A DNA stretch of 64,000 nucleotides from Paraburkholderia sp. BL10I2N1 (GCF_004361815.1 NZ_SNWA01000002.1:2294001-2358000), one strand, 5' to 3'. Positions 8,181-18,074 are shown, counted from the first letter of the stretch. Translations and numbers: made by a program. Notes: a model not told the origin generated them from the sequence alone.

Positions 8181-8417
8181 GAGCAATGGGTGCTGTCGTG
8201 CCTTGATCGGATCATCATCACGGGCACACTGCCGGGGGCGTGCTACGCGGGCGGCATGACGAGCTTCCTGTACGCGCACGGCATCCGGATTTTCGACTAT
8301 CCACGGTTTGCCGAGCCGTTGCGCAATCGCATTCGCGAGCGGGCGCAGGAAGTCTGTGCTGCGGCCGGCGTGCAGATTGAATACGTCAATCAGCGCCACC
8401 TTGTTGAGCAAAAATAA
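8180..8417 (+). pseudogene. Fragment of an uncharacterised mobile-DNA-associated protein
   Basis: Fused in frame behind the amidase piece is VLSCLDRIIITGTLPGACYA then GGMTSFLYAHGIRIFDYPRF and AEPLRNRIRERAQEVCAAAG. I associate this N-terminal sequence with a protein family of about 450-500 residues found near IS elements in proteobacteria (function unknown to me). It stops after HLVEQK, 5 bp before the inverted repeat of the next IS1111 element, so insertion of that element cut it. Confidence 0.5.
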
Positions 8418-8421
8418 ATCT

Positions 8422-9767
8422 ATGGTCCGCCCCATTTTTGCAACCCTGAGTTTCGATGTCGTTGTTGGCTTGCCTAAATCTATTCGGCGTCGTTGTGGGG
8501 ACTGCTCCCCGCGCCACGATGAGATTCGCGCCTGACGATCCTTTAAAGTTGTGCGGCTTTGAAAGCCTCTTTATTTGCCAGGTTGTTCGTCAGGCCGGTG
8601 TGCCGTTCACGTCATCAATTTTCAGCGTCGCAAAACCATGGAGGTGGTTCGTAAGGAAGGTAAAACTACGCTCGTTCAGGCCGCAGGACTTGCGACCTTG
8701 GCGTCAAAGGTCGTGTGGCGTGCAACGATCGCCCATGCGGTTCGCGCCAGCTTATTGGCCAGCGCGCACGCAACTACATTTGAATGTCGGCGCGTCAGCA
8801 TCGCGCGAACCCACTCTGCCAGACGACCGGTTCGTTTCTCCAGGCATCGCATGTAAGCTCGTGCGCACAAGACCAGCAGGCGCCTGACGTTCTTGTCGCC
8901 GCGTCGGCTGATCCCGAGAAGATTGATCTTCCCGCCCGTACTGTACTGTCGGGGAACGAGCCCAACCGATGCTGCGAAGTCGCGACTGCATCCGTATTGC
9001 TTGCCATCACCCATTTCCGCGGCGAGCGCGCTTGCAGTAATCGGGCCGACTCCCGGTATGCTCATGAGACGCTGTCCGACATCGTCGTCAGCGAGTTGAC
9101 GCGCCAGCTCCTGGTCAAGCTCACCGATTTGTTCGTCGAGGTACTTGAAGTGTTCGTGAAGGCGTTCGAGAATCGCAATCAGCCGGGGCGGTAGTTCATG
9201 TCCGGCGAGCACAGCAGGCAAACGCTTAACGACGCTCTTGCCCACCGGCAAGCTGACGCCGAACTCGAGCAGGAAGCCGTGCATCTGATTGACGGTCCTG
9301 GTGCGGTCGCGCACTATCGACTCGCGCACGCGGTGTAAGACCGAAAGGGTTTGCTGCGATTCCGTCTTCGGCGTCACGAATCTCATCGTTGGCCGCGAGG
9401 CTGCTTCGCAGATCGCTTCCGCATCGACAAAGTCATTCTTGTTTGATTTGACGAATGGCCTGACGAATTGCGGCGAGATCAGTTTAACCGTGTGTCCCAA
9501 TGCAGCCAGCTTTCGCGCCATATGATGCGAACCGGCGCAGGCCTCCATGGCGACTGTACAGGCATGAAACGTCGCGAAGAATTCGATCAGTTGCTTGCGG
9601 CTTACCTTTTTGCGAAACACGGCTTTGCCTTGTCCGTTCTGCCCATGTACATGAAAGCTATGCTTGCCGAGATCGATGCCAACGAGCGTTGCGTCGTCCA
9701 TGATGGTCTCTCCAGTTCAGTATGAACACTGCCAGCGTAACGTAACCGCTAAGGCGGGGCGGACCAT
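8422..9767 (-). mobile_element. IS1111-type (IS110 family) element, intact
   Basis: Bounded by ATGGTCCGCCCC (8422-8433) and its exact complement GGGGCGGACCAT (9756-9767). It carries one full DEDD transposase on the minus strand. About 240 bp of non-coding DNA (8434-8675) follows the gene, where IS1111 elements keep their guide RNA. No target duplication is seen, as is usual for this family. It differs in sequence from the element at 4318-7621. Confidence 0.85.
8676..9701 (-). CDS. IS110/IS1111-family DEDD transposase
   Basis: A complete 341-aa transposase. Residues 1-150 form the RuvC-like domain: LVGIDLGKHSFHVHGQNGQG (Asp), TVAMEACAGSHHMARKLAAL (Glu), then KSNKNDFVDAEAICEAA (paired Asp). 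The C-terminal Tnp_20 domain has MSIPGVGPITASALAAEMGD and the serine motif PRQYSTGGKINLLGISRRGD. Length is normal and no frameshift is seen. Confidence 0.95.
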   Translation of the reverse strand: MDDATLVGIDLGKHSFHVHGQNGQGKAVFRKKVSRKQLIEFFATFHACTVAMEACAGSHHMARKLAALGHTVKLISPQFVRPFVKSNKNDFVDAEAICEAASRPTMRFVTPKTESQQTLSVLHRVRESIVRDRTRTVNQMHGFLLEFGVSLPVGKSVVKRLPAVLAGHELPPRLIAILERLHEHFKYLDEQIGELDQELARQLADDDVGQRLMSIPGVGPITASALAAEMGDGKQYGCSRDFAASVGLVPRQYSTGGKINLLGISRRGDKNVRRLLVLCARAYMRCLEKRTGRLAEWVRAMLTRRHSNVVACALANKLARTAWAIVARHTTFDAKVASPAA

Positions 9768-10055
9768 CCCATTAGTTGTATAGTACCTTCGTTGATTTCA
9801 AAGGATTTTCTGGGGCGTGGCGGTTTCGGTCAGGGCAAGTTGTATAGTGTGTGCATTGATATTAAAGGGAAACGCCTCGAAAACAGACGGGCGAATTCTC
9901 AAATCTGTGGCATTGCAGCTCAAAAGCGGGGTGACTTTCACGGTGCGCTCCGCAGCGATGCGGCGTATATCCGACAAGCATCCCCCAAGGGGCCCTCCTG
10001 CCCGGCATAGGCGTGAAGGTGGGCGGGTACGCGATACCCTGGGGGATCGCCCTGC
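9768..10055. other. Region between IS1111 element and regulatory-domain fragment
   Basis: No gene recognised. The short sequence TTGTATAGT occurs twice (about 9775 and 9839). The right flank of the IS element does not continue the protein cut at its left flank, so DNA has been lost or rearranged here. Confidence 0.35.
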
Positions 10056-10371
10056 TCAGTTTGACGAAGCCGGGCGTATCTGCGGCCATATCAACGTGAA
10101 GCTCACTCCGCCGCGCGCAGGGACATCCAAGGTGCGCGTCCGCATTACGCCGTCGGAAGTCGCGGTCAGACGATAGTGGCCCGGAGGAATCCGCGCAAAA
10201 AGGAACGGGCCGTCTGAGGTAGCGGCAAATACAACGGTTCCATAGACCTTGCGCACTTGCATGCCTACGCCTGAGAGGTACGCCCGAGCTGGAGGCGAAC
10301 GTCGCCCGCACGCTGTAAGTGGACGCGATTGCCCTCAGCGCGGCCGCATCATCTTCGCCGACTCCGCCCGT
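10056..10371 (-). pseudogene. C-terminal fragment, carboxypeptidase-regulatory-like domain protein
   Basis: Read from 10371 down, TGGVGEDDAAALRAIASTYS is followed by VRATF. In another frame from 10262 come VYGTVVFAATSDGPFLFARI, PPGHYRLTATSDGVMRTRTL and a stop after RPASSN. This is the pattern of a periplasmic beta-sandwich protein family common in Burkholderia (conserved GGxGxDEAxALR start, P.G.Y.L.A..DG motif). A frameshift near 10270 breaks it and its N-terminus is replaced by a histidine kinase. Confidence 0.5.
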
Positions 10372-11555
10372 GAGCGGAAATGTCACCGTGATCGCAAAAC
10401 CCTGGCGGCTCGCGGTATCGATCGTGAGTGAGCCGCCCCAGCATGTGCGCGTGCTCGCGAATGCCAATCAAGCCGAACGACCTGCCCGTACGGGCGTGAG
10501 CGCCGCTGCCGCCGTCGGCATCCACGATGCCGTGCCCATTGTCCGCCACCCGCAGTAGCTGCCTTCGATCTGGAGTGTGAGCACGACAAGCATGGCTTCA
10601 GCATGCTTCGCGACGTTGGTCAGCGCCTCCTGAACGATGCGGAACAACGTCGACGAGCCGTTGGACGTGAAGTTGGTGTCGCCGGGATCGATGCGGCGCT
10701 CGACGTTAATGCCGTAGCGTTCCATGAAATCGCGGACGAGCCAGTCGATGGCCGGCAGCAGCCCGAGGTGGTCGAGCATCACCGGTCGCAGGTCGGCGGC
10801 GATGCGCCGAACCGATGCGATCGTCGTATCGATCAGGCCGCGCATTCGGCGCAACGGGTCGAGCACGTCTGGACTGGAGGGGCGCTGCCTGCGCAGCGCC
10901 AGCTCGAACGCCGCCAGGTCCATCTTCTGCGCGTTGAGCGGCTGGCCGAGGTCGTCGTGCAGCTCGCGTGCAATGCGCGTTTTTTCCTCCTCACGTACGT
11001 TCTAGAGTTTCGCGGACAGATCCCGGAGTTCTTCGCGCGACTGCTTAAGATCATTGTCGGCCCGCACGCGCTCGGTCACGTCACGCAACATGACTGTATA
11101 GAGCTTGCCGGTGCTGTCGTTGATCTGCGAGATCGACGCTTCGATCGGAAACTCCTCACCGTTTGCGCGCAGGCCGAACAACACTCGCTGATGCCCCATC
11201 TGCCGGTCCGACACGCCGGTTTCGCCAAATCTGTCGACGTGCCTTGCATGCGCCGCGCGAAAGCGCTCGGGAATGAAGCGCGAGATGGGCTCGCCGATGG
11301 CCGCCATCGCCGAACATCCGAACAATCGCTCCGCCATGGGATTGAACAGGAATGCGCTGAGTCTCATCGATCGTAATGATGGCTTCCATTGCCGAGCGGA
11401 TGATGCCCATCATCCGGGCTTCGTTCACCCTGGACTGGCTGCGCGACTCCGTGGCCGCGCTGTGCGAGGCGGCACGCTCGCGCGCAAGGAGCCAAGCCAG
11501 CGCGGCAAGTAGCGCCGCACCGGCCGTGCCGGCAGGCCCGAGGCGATGACACCGG
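10372..11555 (-). pseudogene. Degraded PAS-domain sensor histidine kinase
   Basis: Pieces in order on the minus strand: a transmembrane helix (ALLAALAWLLARERAASHSA), a PAS domain (NEARMMGIIRSAMEAIITID, FNPMAERLFGCSAMAAIGEP, MLRDVTERVRADNDLKQSRE), a HisKA_3 box (TRIARELHDDLGQPLNAQKM) and HATPase (STLFRIVQEALTNVAKHAEA, then VADNGHGIVDADGGSGAH). It resembles NarX-type kinases. There is a frameshift near 11367, an in-frame TAG at 11002-11004 in place of a sense codon before the HisKA box, and two more frameshifts in the ATPase part. It ends fused to another protein near 10371. No partner response regulator is seen. Confidence 0.75.
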
Positions 11556-11567
11556 CATCTCTTGCAC

Positions 11568-12100
11568 CGCCGCGCCGGAGGCGACCAGCGGCGGCTAACG
11601 TGGGACCGCCGTCCGGTGCGTCGTGACGCTCAGTCGCGAATCAAGGGGAATGGGAAGAATGTTCTATTGACCGCACGAACCACCCCGAAAACGCCGCTAG
11701 CGGCAGTCAAACATTCATCTCCCACTCGCCGGCGGCTTCGTCGTGTCTCAGGATATAGGGTGGTGGCCACAAAGCACAAAGGCCCGTCCAGAAGCGACAG
11801 GCCTTCACACGTTTTGCGGAGCAAAGACAAAGAAGGGGTGCTTTTCGCGTGTTGCGAAACCGCTGGAAGCCTTACTGCGCTTCGTTGGTGCCAGGAGAGG
11901 ACTATCATTTAAATCGCAGGTAATTGATTTTATTGGGATATTGCGTAACTAATGTCGTGGCTGTACTCATTGACGTACTCGCTTGCTGCTGCCTATAAAA
12001 AATACGCCGCTTTGTCGCGCAAGCACGACGATCTTTGGCGACTATGCCCGACACCGTGAAGGTGCGTAGTCGCCTATGGCGATCGTCCCCAAGCTTCTTG
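11568..12100. other. Region without recognisable genes
   Basis: Several short open frames occur on both strands but none carries a motif or a ribosome binding site that I can support. Probably decayed intergenic or pseudogene DNA. Confidence 0.35.
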
Positions 12101-12105
12101 AAGTG

Positions 12106-12387
12106 CTGCTGCTTACCCGAGCAGTCGTCGGCGCAAAACCAGGTAGGCCTCCTCATCCATCAGCTTGTCCGCCGTAGTCCCGGCCAGTTTTCCGCGCCGT
12201 AGAGCCCTTCTGTATCGGATTGGGCAACGAAATACACCGGTTTGAGGTTGATGCCGAGGCGTGCCCGTGTCCGGCTAGACCACCTGGAGGCTTCGGATTC
12301 ACGGGCGACACCCGTTGGCAGCAATGGCCGGATTGACGGCAATCGTGAGTCACCGCTTGATGATTCTTGTTTGAATTGGGCAATCAC
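12106..12387 (-). pseudogene. Unrecognised protein fragment with a frameshift
   Basis: Two minus-strand frames can be joined: GINLKPVYFVAQSDTEGLYG then AENWPGL, followed after one frameshift near 12185 by LMDEEAYLVLRRRLLG and a stop near 12106. The joined sequence looks protein-like, but I do not recognise the family. Low support. Confidence 0.3.
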
Positions 12388-12518
12388 CGCGCCACCCTCG
12401 AGCCCGCCTGGCGTCTAACTCTGAAGCGGCCCCAGATCTCCGGACTCCCGCTTAACAACGAAGGTGTCGTTCATGTGGGTGACGGGTAGGGAAAATACTA
12501 CCGAGCTCTTCGAAGCAT

Positions 12519-12534
12519 AATCATTATAATGATT
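12519..12534. promoter_or_regulatory. 16-bp palindrome, shared operator upstream of the amidinohydrolase
   Basis: The site is AATCATTATAATGATT, a perfect palindrome with TATAAT at its centre (12525-12530). The same 16 bases occur at 24951-24966, next to the thioesterase at the far end of the cluster. It lies 101 bp before the amidinohydrolase ATG. A repressor bound here would cover a -10-like box. The regulator is probably the cluster's GntR protein or another factor; this is inference. Confidence 0.7.
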
Positions 12535-12635
12535 CGTATGGATGAGGTTGTAGGCCCCGGTGCCGTCAAGGCGAAGCCGTGCATCCGCGGTCGGGGCAAA
12601 TGTTGGCTTAACGAAACAATGGACAAAATTTTTTT

Positions 12636-13544
12636 ATGAACCAAGTCTCGTCGGGAAAACTGGAAGAAGGCGTCGACACGCACGCATTCGTCGATAGCGA
12701 ATATGGACGCCTCACGGAGGTGCTCGTATGCGATGCGATGTACTACGATTGGGCGCGCTCAAACACCATGGTCACTGGCGCGCTGGACGCGGGGAAGACC
12801 GCCGATGTTGCCGCAGCGATGAGCCAGCATCGAGAGCTGCGATCCGCGCTGACCGAAGCAGGGGTCACCTGCCGTCTTCTTGAGCAGGACCCGCACCTGT
12901 TTTATCAGACATACACGCGAGACAGCAGTGTCATGACGCCCTTTGGCTTACTGCTGTGCCAGATGGCCAGACCCGAGCGACAGGCAGAGTGGGGGCCGAT
13001 CGTCGATTTCTGCGCGTCGTCTGATATCCCGGTCTGGAAAAGGGTGACTGCTGGAAGCCTGGAAGGTGGAGATGTCCAGATCCTGTCGCCGGGCCAGGTC
13101 GTCATTGGTGTGAACGAAGTACGGACGACGTATGCGGCTGCCGAGCAGGTTGCAGCGTGGTTTGCGGAGGCTGGCTGGCAAACTCGTTTTATCAAGGTTC
13201 CTGCGTACTTTCTCCACCTCGACGTTCTGTTCAGTGTTGTCAACGACAAGGTAGCGCTGTGCGCCACAGACATTCTCGACCCGGACGACGTTGCGTGGCT
13301 GCGAGAACGGTATGAACTGATTGATGTCGGTTACCGCGAGGTGATGAGCATGGGTGCCAATGCCGTCGCCCTTGGCGACGATCGGGTACTTTCCTCAAAA
13401 CAGAATCCTCGCATCAACGCTGCATTGCGTGCACAAGGTTTCCATGTGTTCGATCCTGACCTCGAACAATTCGTGATTGAGGGCGGCGCTGCGCATTGTT
13501 TGACCATGCCACTTCGTCGGAAGCTTGTTTGGGGTGCGAAATGA
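12636..13544 (+). CDS. Amidinohydrolase / dimethylarginine dimethylaminohydrolase-like enzyme
   Basis: A 302-aa member of the arginine deiminase/amidinotransferase superfamily (five-bladed beta/alpha propeller, cytosolic). The catalytic set is visible: TRDSSVMTPFG near residue 95, SLEGGDVQIL (substrate Glu/Asp), H194 in YFLHLDVLFSVV and the nucleophile C288 in GGAAHCLTMPLRR. Such enzymes hydrolyse guanidino groups, for example methylated arginine to citrulline and a methylamine. The substrate here may differ. It is the first gene after the palindrome at 12519 and overlaps the next gene as ATGA, so the two are translationally coupled. ATG 12636 is the only good start. Confidence 0.85.
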   Translation: MNQVSSGKLEEGVDTHAFVDSEYGRLTEVLVCDAMYYDWARSNTMVTGALDAGKTADVAAAMSQHRELRSALTEAGVTCRLLEQDPHLFYQTYTRDSSVMTPFGLLLCQMARPERQAEWGPIVDFCASSDIPVWKRVTAGSLEGGDVQILSPGQVVIGVNEVRTTYAAAEQVAAWFAEAGWQTRFIKVPAYFLHLDVLFSVVNDKVALCATDILDPDDVAWLRERYELIDVGYREVMSMGANAVALGDDRVLSSKQNPRINAALRAQGFHVFDPDLEQFVIEGGAAHCLTMPLRRKLVWGAK

Positions 13545-14884
13545 CCAAGGTCGAGTTTAAGGGCGGCACCACGATCGCCGCTCCGAAGTTGCCGAAGGTG
13601 CAGTATGGTCGAGGCGTATATGTCTTCGACACCACCGGGAAGCAATACATCGACGGCTCGGCTGGACCGGCCGTCTACAGTCTTGGACACGGGAATGAAG
13701 AGGTCAACGAGGCCATTGCTGCACAGCTCAGACAAATCGCCCATGGCTATCGGTATCTGTTCACCAGTGACCCTCTGGAAGAGCTGTCCGATCTTATCCG
13801 GGAGGCGTGTGGACCGGACTTTACGTCGATGGTCTTTGTATCCGGGGGGTCGGAGGCAGTCGAGTCGGCGTTGAAGCTCGCTTTGCAGTATCACAGCGCG
13901 CTTGGCAACTCTAGCCGTCGACGCTTTATCTCGCGTCAGCGCTCATGGCACGGGAACACTCTTGGAGCCCTTTCCATATCCGGCTTTCTTGAGCGCAAGG
14001 CACCCTTCGAGGGCGCTCTCATTCCAGCATCGTTGATCAGTCCTGCGAATGAGTATCGGCCCCTCAAAGGCGTGCCTGCGGATGAACTGGGCAGGGCTTG
14101 CGCCGACGAACTGGAACAGGAAATCCTGCGCATGGGCGCCGACAATGTCGCCGCGTTTGTATTCGAGCCCGTCGTCGGCGCTGCAGGCGGCGTTGTTCCT
14201 GCGCCGAAGGGCTACGCCAAAGCCGTTAGGGAAGTCTGCAACCGCCACGGGGTGCTGATGATCGCGGACGAGGTGATGTGTGGCTCCGGCCGATGCGGAA
14301 CGTGGCGAGCGCTGGAGTTTGATGACGTGGTCCCCGACATCATGCCGATCGCGAAAGGACTGGGTGGCGGCTATATTCCACTGGGGGCGACCGTCTATAC
14401 ACAGAAGGTCGCAGAAGTCATCAACGGCGCGTACGGCGGCCCGATGACAGGGCACACCTTCACCGGCCATACGGCCGCGTGCGCTGCTGGCGTCGCTGTT
14501 CAGAAGATTATCAGGCGGGATCATCTAATCGAACGGGTCCAGACCGCCGGGCAGCGGTTCGGCGACATGCTTAAAGCAGAGTTGGCGGATATCGAAGCCG
14601 TCGGCGATATCCGCGGCCGCGGCTTTTTCTGGGGCGTTGAATTTGTGGAAGACCTGGAGCGCAAGACACCGTTCGCCGCCGAAAAGCAGCTCTATCTCAA
14701 GATTAGACAGAGGACGCTGGCGAATGGCCTCATCTGCTACCCGTCTGGCGGCAATGTCGACGGAGTATCGGGTGACACCGTCATCCTAGCGCCGCCCTAC
14801 ATTGCTACGGATAACGAACTTGCTGAGATCGTCGAGAAGTTTGCGAGGTCGTCCCGTGAGGCTCTTTCAGAGCTCGGAAGGTGA
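13541..14884 (+). CDS. Class III aminotransferase (PLP-dependent)
   Basis: A 447-aa fold-type I aminotransferase. MTKVEFKGGTTIAAPKLPKV opens the protein. Motifs: VFVSGGSEAVESALKLALQY (PLP phosphate site), SRQRSWHGNTLGALSISGF, FEPVVGAAGGVVPAP, LMIADEVMCGSGRCGTW (Asp to pyridine N) and DIMPIAKGLGGGYIPLGA with the PLP lysine K272. Relatives act on omega-amino acids, diamines or beta-amino acids. The start at 13541 overlaps the preceding stop by ATGA; an upstream TTG at 13496 lies inside the previous gene. Coupling to the amidinohydrolase suggests it transaminates that pathway's product. Confidence 0.92.
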   Translation: MTKVEFKGGTTIAAPKLPKVQYGRGVYVFDTTGKQYIDGSAGPAVYSLGHGNEEVNEAIAAQLRQIAHGYRYLFTSDPLEELSDLIREACGPDFTSMVFVSGGSEAVESALKLALQYHSALGNSSRRRFISRQRSWHGNTLGALSISGFLERKAPFEGALIPASLISPANEYRPLKGVPADELGRACADELEQEILRMGADNVAAFVFEPVVGAAGGVVPAPKGYAKAVREVCNRHGVLMIADEVMCGSGRCGTWRALEFDDVVPDIMPIAKGLGGGYIPLGATVYTQKVAEVINGAYGGPMTGHTFTGHTAACAAGVAVQKIIRRDHLIERVQTAGQRFGDMLKAELADIEAVGDIRGRGFFWGVEFVEDLERKTPFAAEKQLYLKIRQRTLANGLICYPSGGNVDGVSGDTVILAPPYIATDNELAEIVEKFARSSREALSELGR

Positions 14885-14960
14885 GGGTCCGTACAGGTCC
14901 CGCGAAACTGGCAATCACGCGTACCAGTCCTGACTGTAATCAACAGAATCGGTGAACATC

Positions 14961-15740
14961 ATGAAAAAGCTTCACGTTTTGCTGGCTGTCGTCATTGCTT
15001 TCATCGTCCTGCCGACGCTCTCGTTCTCCAAAAACATCTCGACGATCCGGTTCGGCACATCCCCCGATTATCCCCCCTTCGAGTCCAAGTCGCCTGACGG
15101 TAAGCTCGTCGGTATCGATATTGATCTGGGGAACGCGGTTTGTGCCCAGTTGCACGCGAAATGTGAATGGGTCGAAGGAGATTTCGACGGTCTGATTCCC
15201 AGCCTGAAAGCGAGAAAAATCGACGTGATTCTCTCGGGGATGATGGCGACCGAGCAGCGAAAGAAGGAAATCGACTTTAGCGACAAGCTGTACAGCGCGC
15301 ATAGCCGGCTGCTGGTGTCCAAGGCAAGCGCGTTGCAACCCACCGCTGAGAGCTTGCGGGGCAAGAGCGTCGGTGTTCTCCAGGGCTCGGTAGAGGAGAC
15401 CATTGCAAAAGCGCAGTGGGCTAAATCGGGCGTGCAGGTCGTCCCGTACGCCAACCAGGACCAGGCGCTCGCAGATCTTGTAAATGGCCGTTTGGATGGC
15501 GTTCTGGTGGAGCAGATCCAGGCTGGTGTGGGCTTTCTCAAGACCGAGCGGGGTCGTGGGTTCAAGTTTGCTGGAGGACCTATCGTGGTGAACGGCATCG
15601 CTGACTATACCGCCATGGGCCTTCGCAAGGACGACCCCAGTCTCAGGCAGTCCATCAACGACGCGCTGCAAAAGATCCGATCCGACGGAACTTACACGAC
15701 CATCACTCACAAGTACGTTGACTTCGACATCTCGAATTAA
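14961..15740 (+). CDS. ABC transporter substrate-binding protein, polar amino-acid family (SBP_bac_3)
   Basis: A 259-aa periplasmic binding protein. The signal peptide is MKKLHVLLAVVIAFIVLPTL followed by SFSKN. The mature part has TIRFGTSPDYPPFESKSPDG, LVGIDIDLGNAVCAQL, WVEGDFDGLIPSLKARKIDV and FSDKLYSA, the usual SBP family 3 pattern, then ALADLVNGRLDGVLVEQ. ATG 14961 gives a better signal peptide than the in-frame GTG at 14952. With the ATPase and two permeases 1.5 kb downstream it forms a HisJ/ArgT-type importer, interrupted in gene order by the M20 hydrolase. The ligand is likely a cationic or polar amino-acid-like compound. Confidence 0.9.
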   Translation: MKKLHVLLAVVIAFIVLPTLSFSKNISTIRFGTSPDYPPFESKSPDGKLVGIDIDLGNAVCAQLHAKCEWVEGDFDGLIPSLKARKIDVILSGMMATEQRKKEIDFSDKLYSAHSRLLVSKASALQPTAESLRGKSVGVLQGSVEETIAKAQWAKSGVQVVPYANQDQALADLVNGRLDGVLVEQIQAGVGFLKTERGRGFKFAGGPIVVNGIADYTAMGLRKDDPSLRQSINDALQKIRSDGTYTTITHKYVDFDISN

Positions 15741-15827
15741 CGATCTGTACTGAGACAGGCTCCTGCCTACTGAATAGAGCTAGAAACAATGGAAGACATC
15801 GAAAATGTATAGTGATAGAGGTGCAAC

Positions 15828-17075
15828 GTGAGCGACAGAATCCTGGCGCTGTCTGATCTGAGAATTGACGGTCACCGGCTTTGGCGCAGTCTGATGGACC
15901 TTGCGAAGATCGGTGCAACGGAGAAGGGCGGAGTTTGTCGACTCGCACTGACACAATTGGACAAGGAGGCTCGAGATCTGATTGTCCGTTGGGCAACCGA
16001 ACTCGGTTGTGCCGTGCGAATCGACAAGATTGGAAACATCGTAGCTCGCCGTCCTGGGACGAACCCTGATTTGCCTTCGGTAATGACGGGAAGTCACATC
16101 GACACGCAACCGACTGGCGGGAAGTTCGACGGAAATTATGGCGTTCTTGCAGGTCTTGAAGTGCTGCGAACACTGAACGACCAGGGACTAAGGACCATTG
16201 CGCCAGTGGAAGTCGTCGTATGGACGAATGAAGAGGGATCCCGATTTGTTCCAGTCATGATGGGATCCGGTGTGGCAAGCGGGGCCTTTTCACTCGAGTA
16301 CGCGCTTTCGCGCGAAGACGCGGACCAGATATCGGTCGAGGATGCGCTGAAGTCTATTGGCTATCAAGGTTGCGTTGAGCCATCGTACTCACCCAAAGCA
16401 TATTTCGAGGCGCATATCGAGCAGGGCCCGGCTCTCGAAACGGCGGCCTGCACCGTCGGTGTCGTCACCGGAGCGCTGGGTCAGCGGTGGTACAACGTCA
16501 AAGTTCAAGGACAGGAAGCACACGCCGGTCCAACTCCCATGAATCTGCGTCGGGATGCCTTGCTTGCGGCGGCTGACCTTGTCAAAGGGATCAATCGAAT
16601 CGCAACCGAATCTTCCCCGAACGCGCGGGGAACCGTTGGCTGTATGTCCGTGTTCCCGAACTCCCGGAACGTCATTCCAGGCCAGGTGACGATGACTGTC
16701 GACCTTCGTGCCGATTCGGCCGAGCTCCTTGACATACTGGATGCGCAGTTCCGAAGACTTTGCTCGGAATGTGAATTGCCCGTCGAAGTCGAACAGGTCG
16801 TTCACTTTGCGCCTCAGCCCTTCGACAGCTTCCTGGTGGGTTCGGTCAGACGGACGAGCGCAGATCTTGGCTATTCCTCGATGGATCTGCTTAGTGGTGC
16901 CGGACACGATGCGGTTTACCTGGCCAGCATCGCACCTGCGGCGATGATCTTCGTCCCGTGCGAAGGTGGGATCAGTCATAACGAAGTCGAGAACGCATCT
17001 CCAAAGGACCTGGAGGCGGGGGCTAACGTCTTGCTCCAGATCATCATCGAAGCGGCGGGAGTAGATGACGCATAG
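15828..17075 (+). CDS. M20 metallo-hydrolase, N-carbamoyl-L-amino acid / allantoate amidohydrolase family
   Basis: A 415-aa binuclear-metal amidase (hydantoinase/carbamoylase family). Metal and substrate motifs: GSHIDTQPTGGKFDGNYGV (His, Asp), TNEEGSRF (Glu), YFEAHIEQGPALE (His), the dimer-domain EAHAGPTPMNLRRDAL, LSGAGHDAVYLA and FVPCEGGISHNEVE (His). The family removes the carbamoyl group from ureido compounds such as N-carbamoyl amino acids. That suits a product of the amidinohydrolase. The start is GTG 15828 with GAGG just upstream. It sits between the binding-protein gene and the ATPase gene, so import and hydrolysis are probably co-expressed. Confidence 0.9.
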   Translation: MSDRILALSDLRIDGHRLWRSLMDLAKIGATEKGGVCRLALTQLDKEARDLIVRWATELGCAVRIDKIGNIVARRPGTNPDLPSVMTGSHIDTQPTGGKFDGNYGVLAGLEVLRTLNDQGLRTIAPVEVVVWTNEEGSRFVPVMMGSGVASGAFSLEYALSREDADQISVEDALKSIGYQGCVEPSYSPKAYFEAHIEQGPALETAACTVGVVTGALGQRWYNVKVQGQEAHAGPTPMNLRRDALLAAADLVKGINRIATESSPNARGTVGCMSVFPNSRNVIPGQVTMTVDLRADSAELLDILDAQFRRLCSECELPVEVEQVVHFAPQPFDSFLVGSVRRTSADLGYSSMDLLSGAGHDAVYLASIAPAAMIFVPCEGGISHNEVENASPKDLEAGANVLLQIIIEAAGVDDA

Positions 17076-17260
17076 TCGCGGGCGATACTGGCACGCTCCG
17101 CACGCGCCGCTGCAGCAGGAGATAGGCCATAGTGCCAACCTAAGTTCTGCGCGATGCAGGCCGCGTCAGTATCCGTCGCTCAACGAGCGAGGGTGCTGAG
17201 GCGGAGTACCGCCTGCTGAGACACAGACTGCCTGCCGAGACACCAGGATGAGTATTTTTT

Positions 17261-18028
17261 ATGAACACACTAAGCATACGAGACATCACAAAAAATTTTG
17301 GCGGGCATTCCGTACTCAAAGGTGTGTCTATGGAGGCGCGCGCGGGGGACGTGATCAGCCTGATCGGCTCTTCCGGGTCGGGCAAGAGCACTTTTCTCCG
17401 GTGCATCAATTTCTTGGAGAGCCCCAACGGGGGCACCATCAAGTTGCACGACGAGGAGATTCAGACGTTCCCGAACGCCCACGGTGATCTCATCGTTAGA
17501 GACAAAAAGCAGCTGCAACGACTGAGAGCGCGACTCGGAATGGTCTTTCAGCATTTTAACCTTTGGGCGCATATGACGGTGCTGGAAAATGTAACGGAGG
17601 CTCCACATCGTGTTGCAAAGGTCTGTCGGTCGGAAGCGCGTGACCGCGCGCTCCATTATCTCGAGAAGGTCGGCATGCCGAGGACCCATTGCGACGCGTA
17701 TCCATCGCACTTGTCCGGGGGGCAGCAACAACGGGTTGCAATCGCGCGCGCCCTTGCCATGGAACCAGACGTCCTCCTCTTTGATGAACCGACGTCGGCG
17801 CTCGATCCCGAACTCGTTGGCGGGGTTCTCAGGGTCATGCAAGGACTAGCGGAAGAGGGGAGAACGATGGTGCTGGTGACACATGAAATGGAATTTGCCA
17901 GGTCAGTGTCAAGCCGTGTCATGTTCCTTGATCAGGGGCAAGTAGAAGAGGAGGGGGCTCCAGAAGAGATTTTCGCTCGCCCCCAAAGTCCGCGACTCCA
18001 GCGTTTCCTCTCAGGTAGTCTCAAATGA
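17261..18028 (+). CDS. Polar amino-acid ABC transporter ATP-binding protein
   Basis: A 255-aa HisP/GlnQ-type ATPase. Walker A is [21 protein letters not shown]-loop [19 protein letters not shown], signature [19 protein letters not shown], Walker [15 protein letters not shown] and the switch His in [11 protein letters not shown]. All key residues are present. The ATG at 17261 is preceded by a 185-bp gap after the hydrolase gene. It powers import through the two permeases that follow. Confidence 0.95.
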   Translation: MNTLSIRDITKNFGGHSVLKGVSMEARAGDVISLIGSSGSGKSTFLRCINFLESPNGGTIKLHDEEIQTFPNAHGDLIVRDKKQLQRLRARLGMVFQHFNLWAHMTVLENVTEAPHRVAKVCRSEARDRALHYLEKVGMPRTHCDAYPSHLSGGQQQRVAIARALAMEPDVLLFDEPTSALDPELVGGVLRVMQGLAEEGRTMVLVTHEMEFARSVSSRVMFLDQGQVEEEGAPEEIFARPQSPRLQRFLSGSLK

Positions 18029-18074
18029 ACCTACGTCGATCACAAGGCGATTCCTGGATCAGAAGGAGCGGGGC

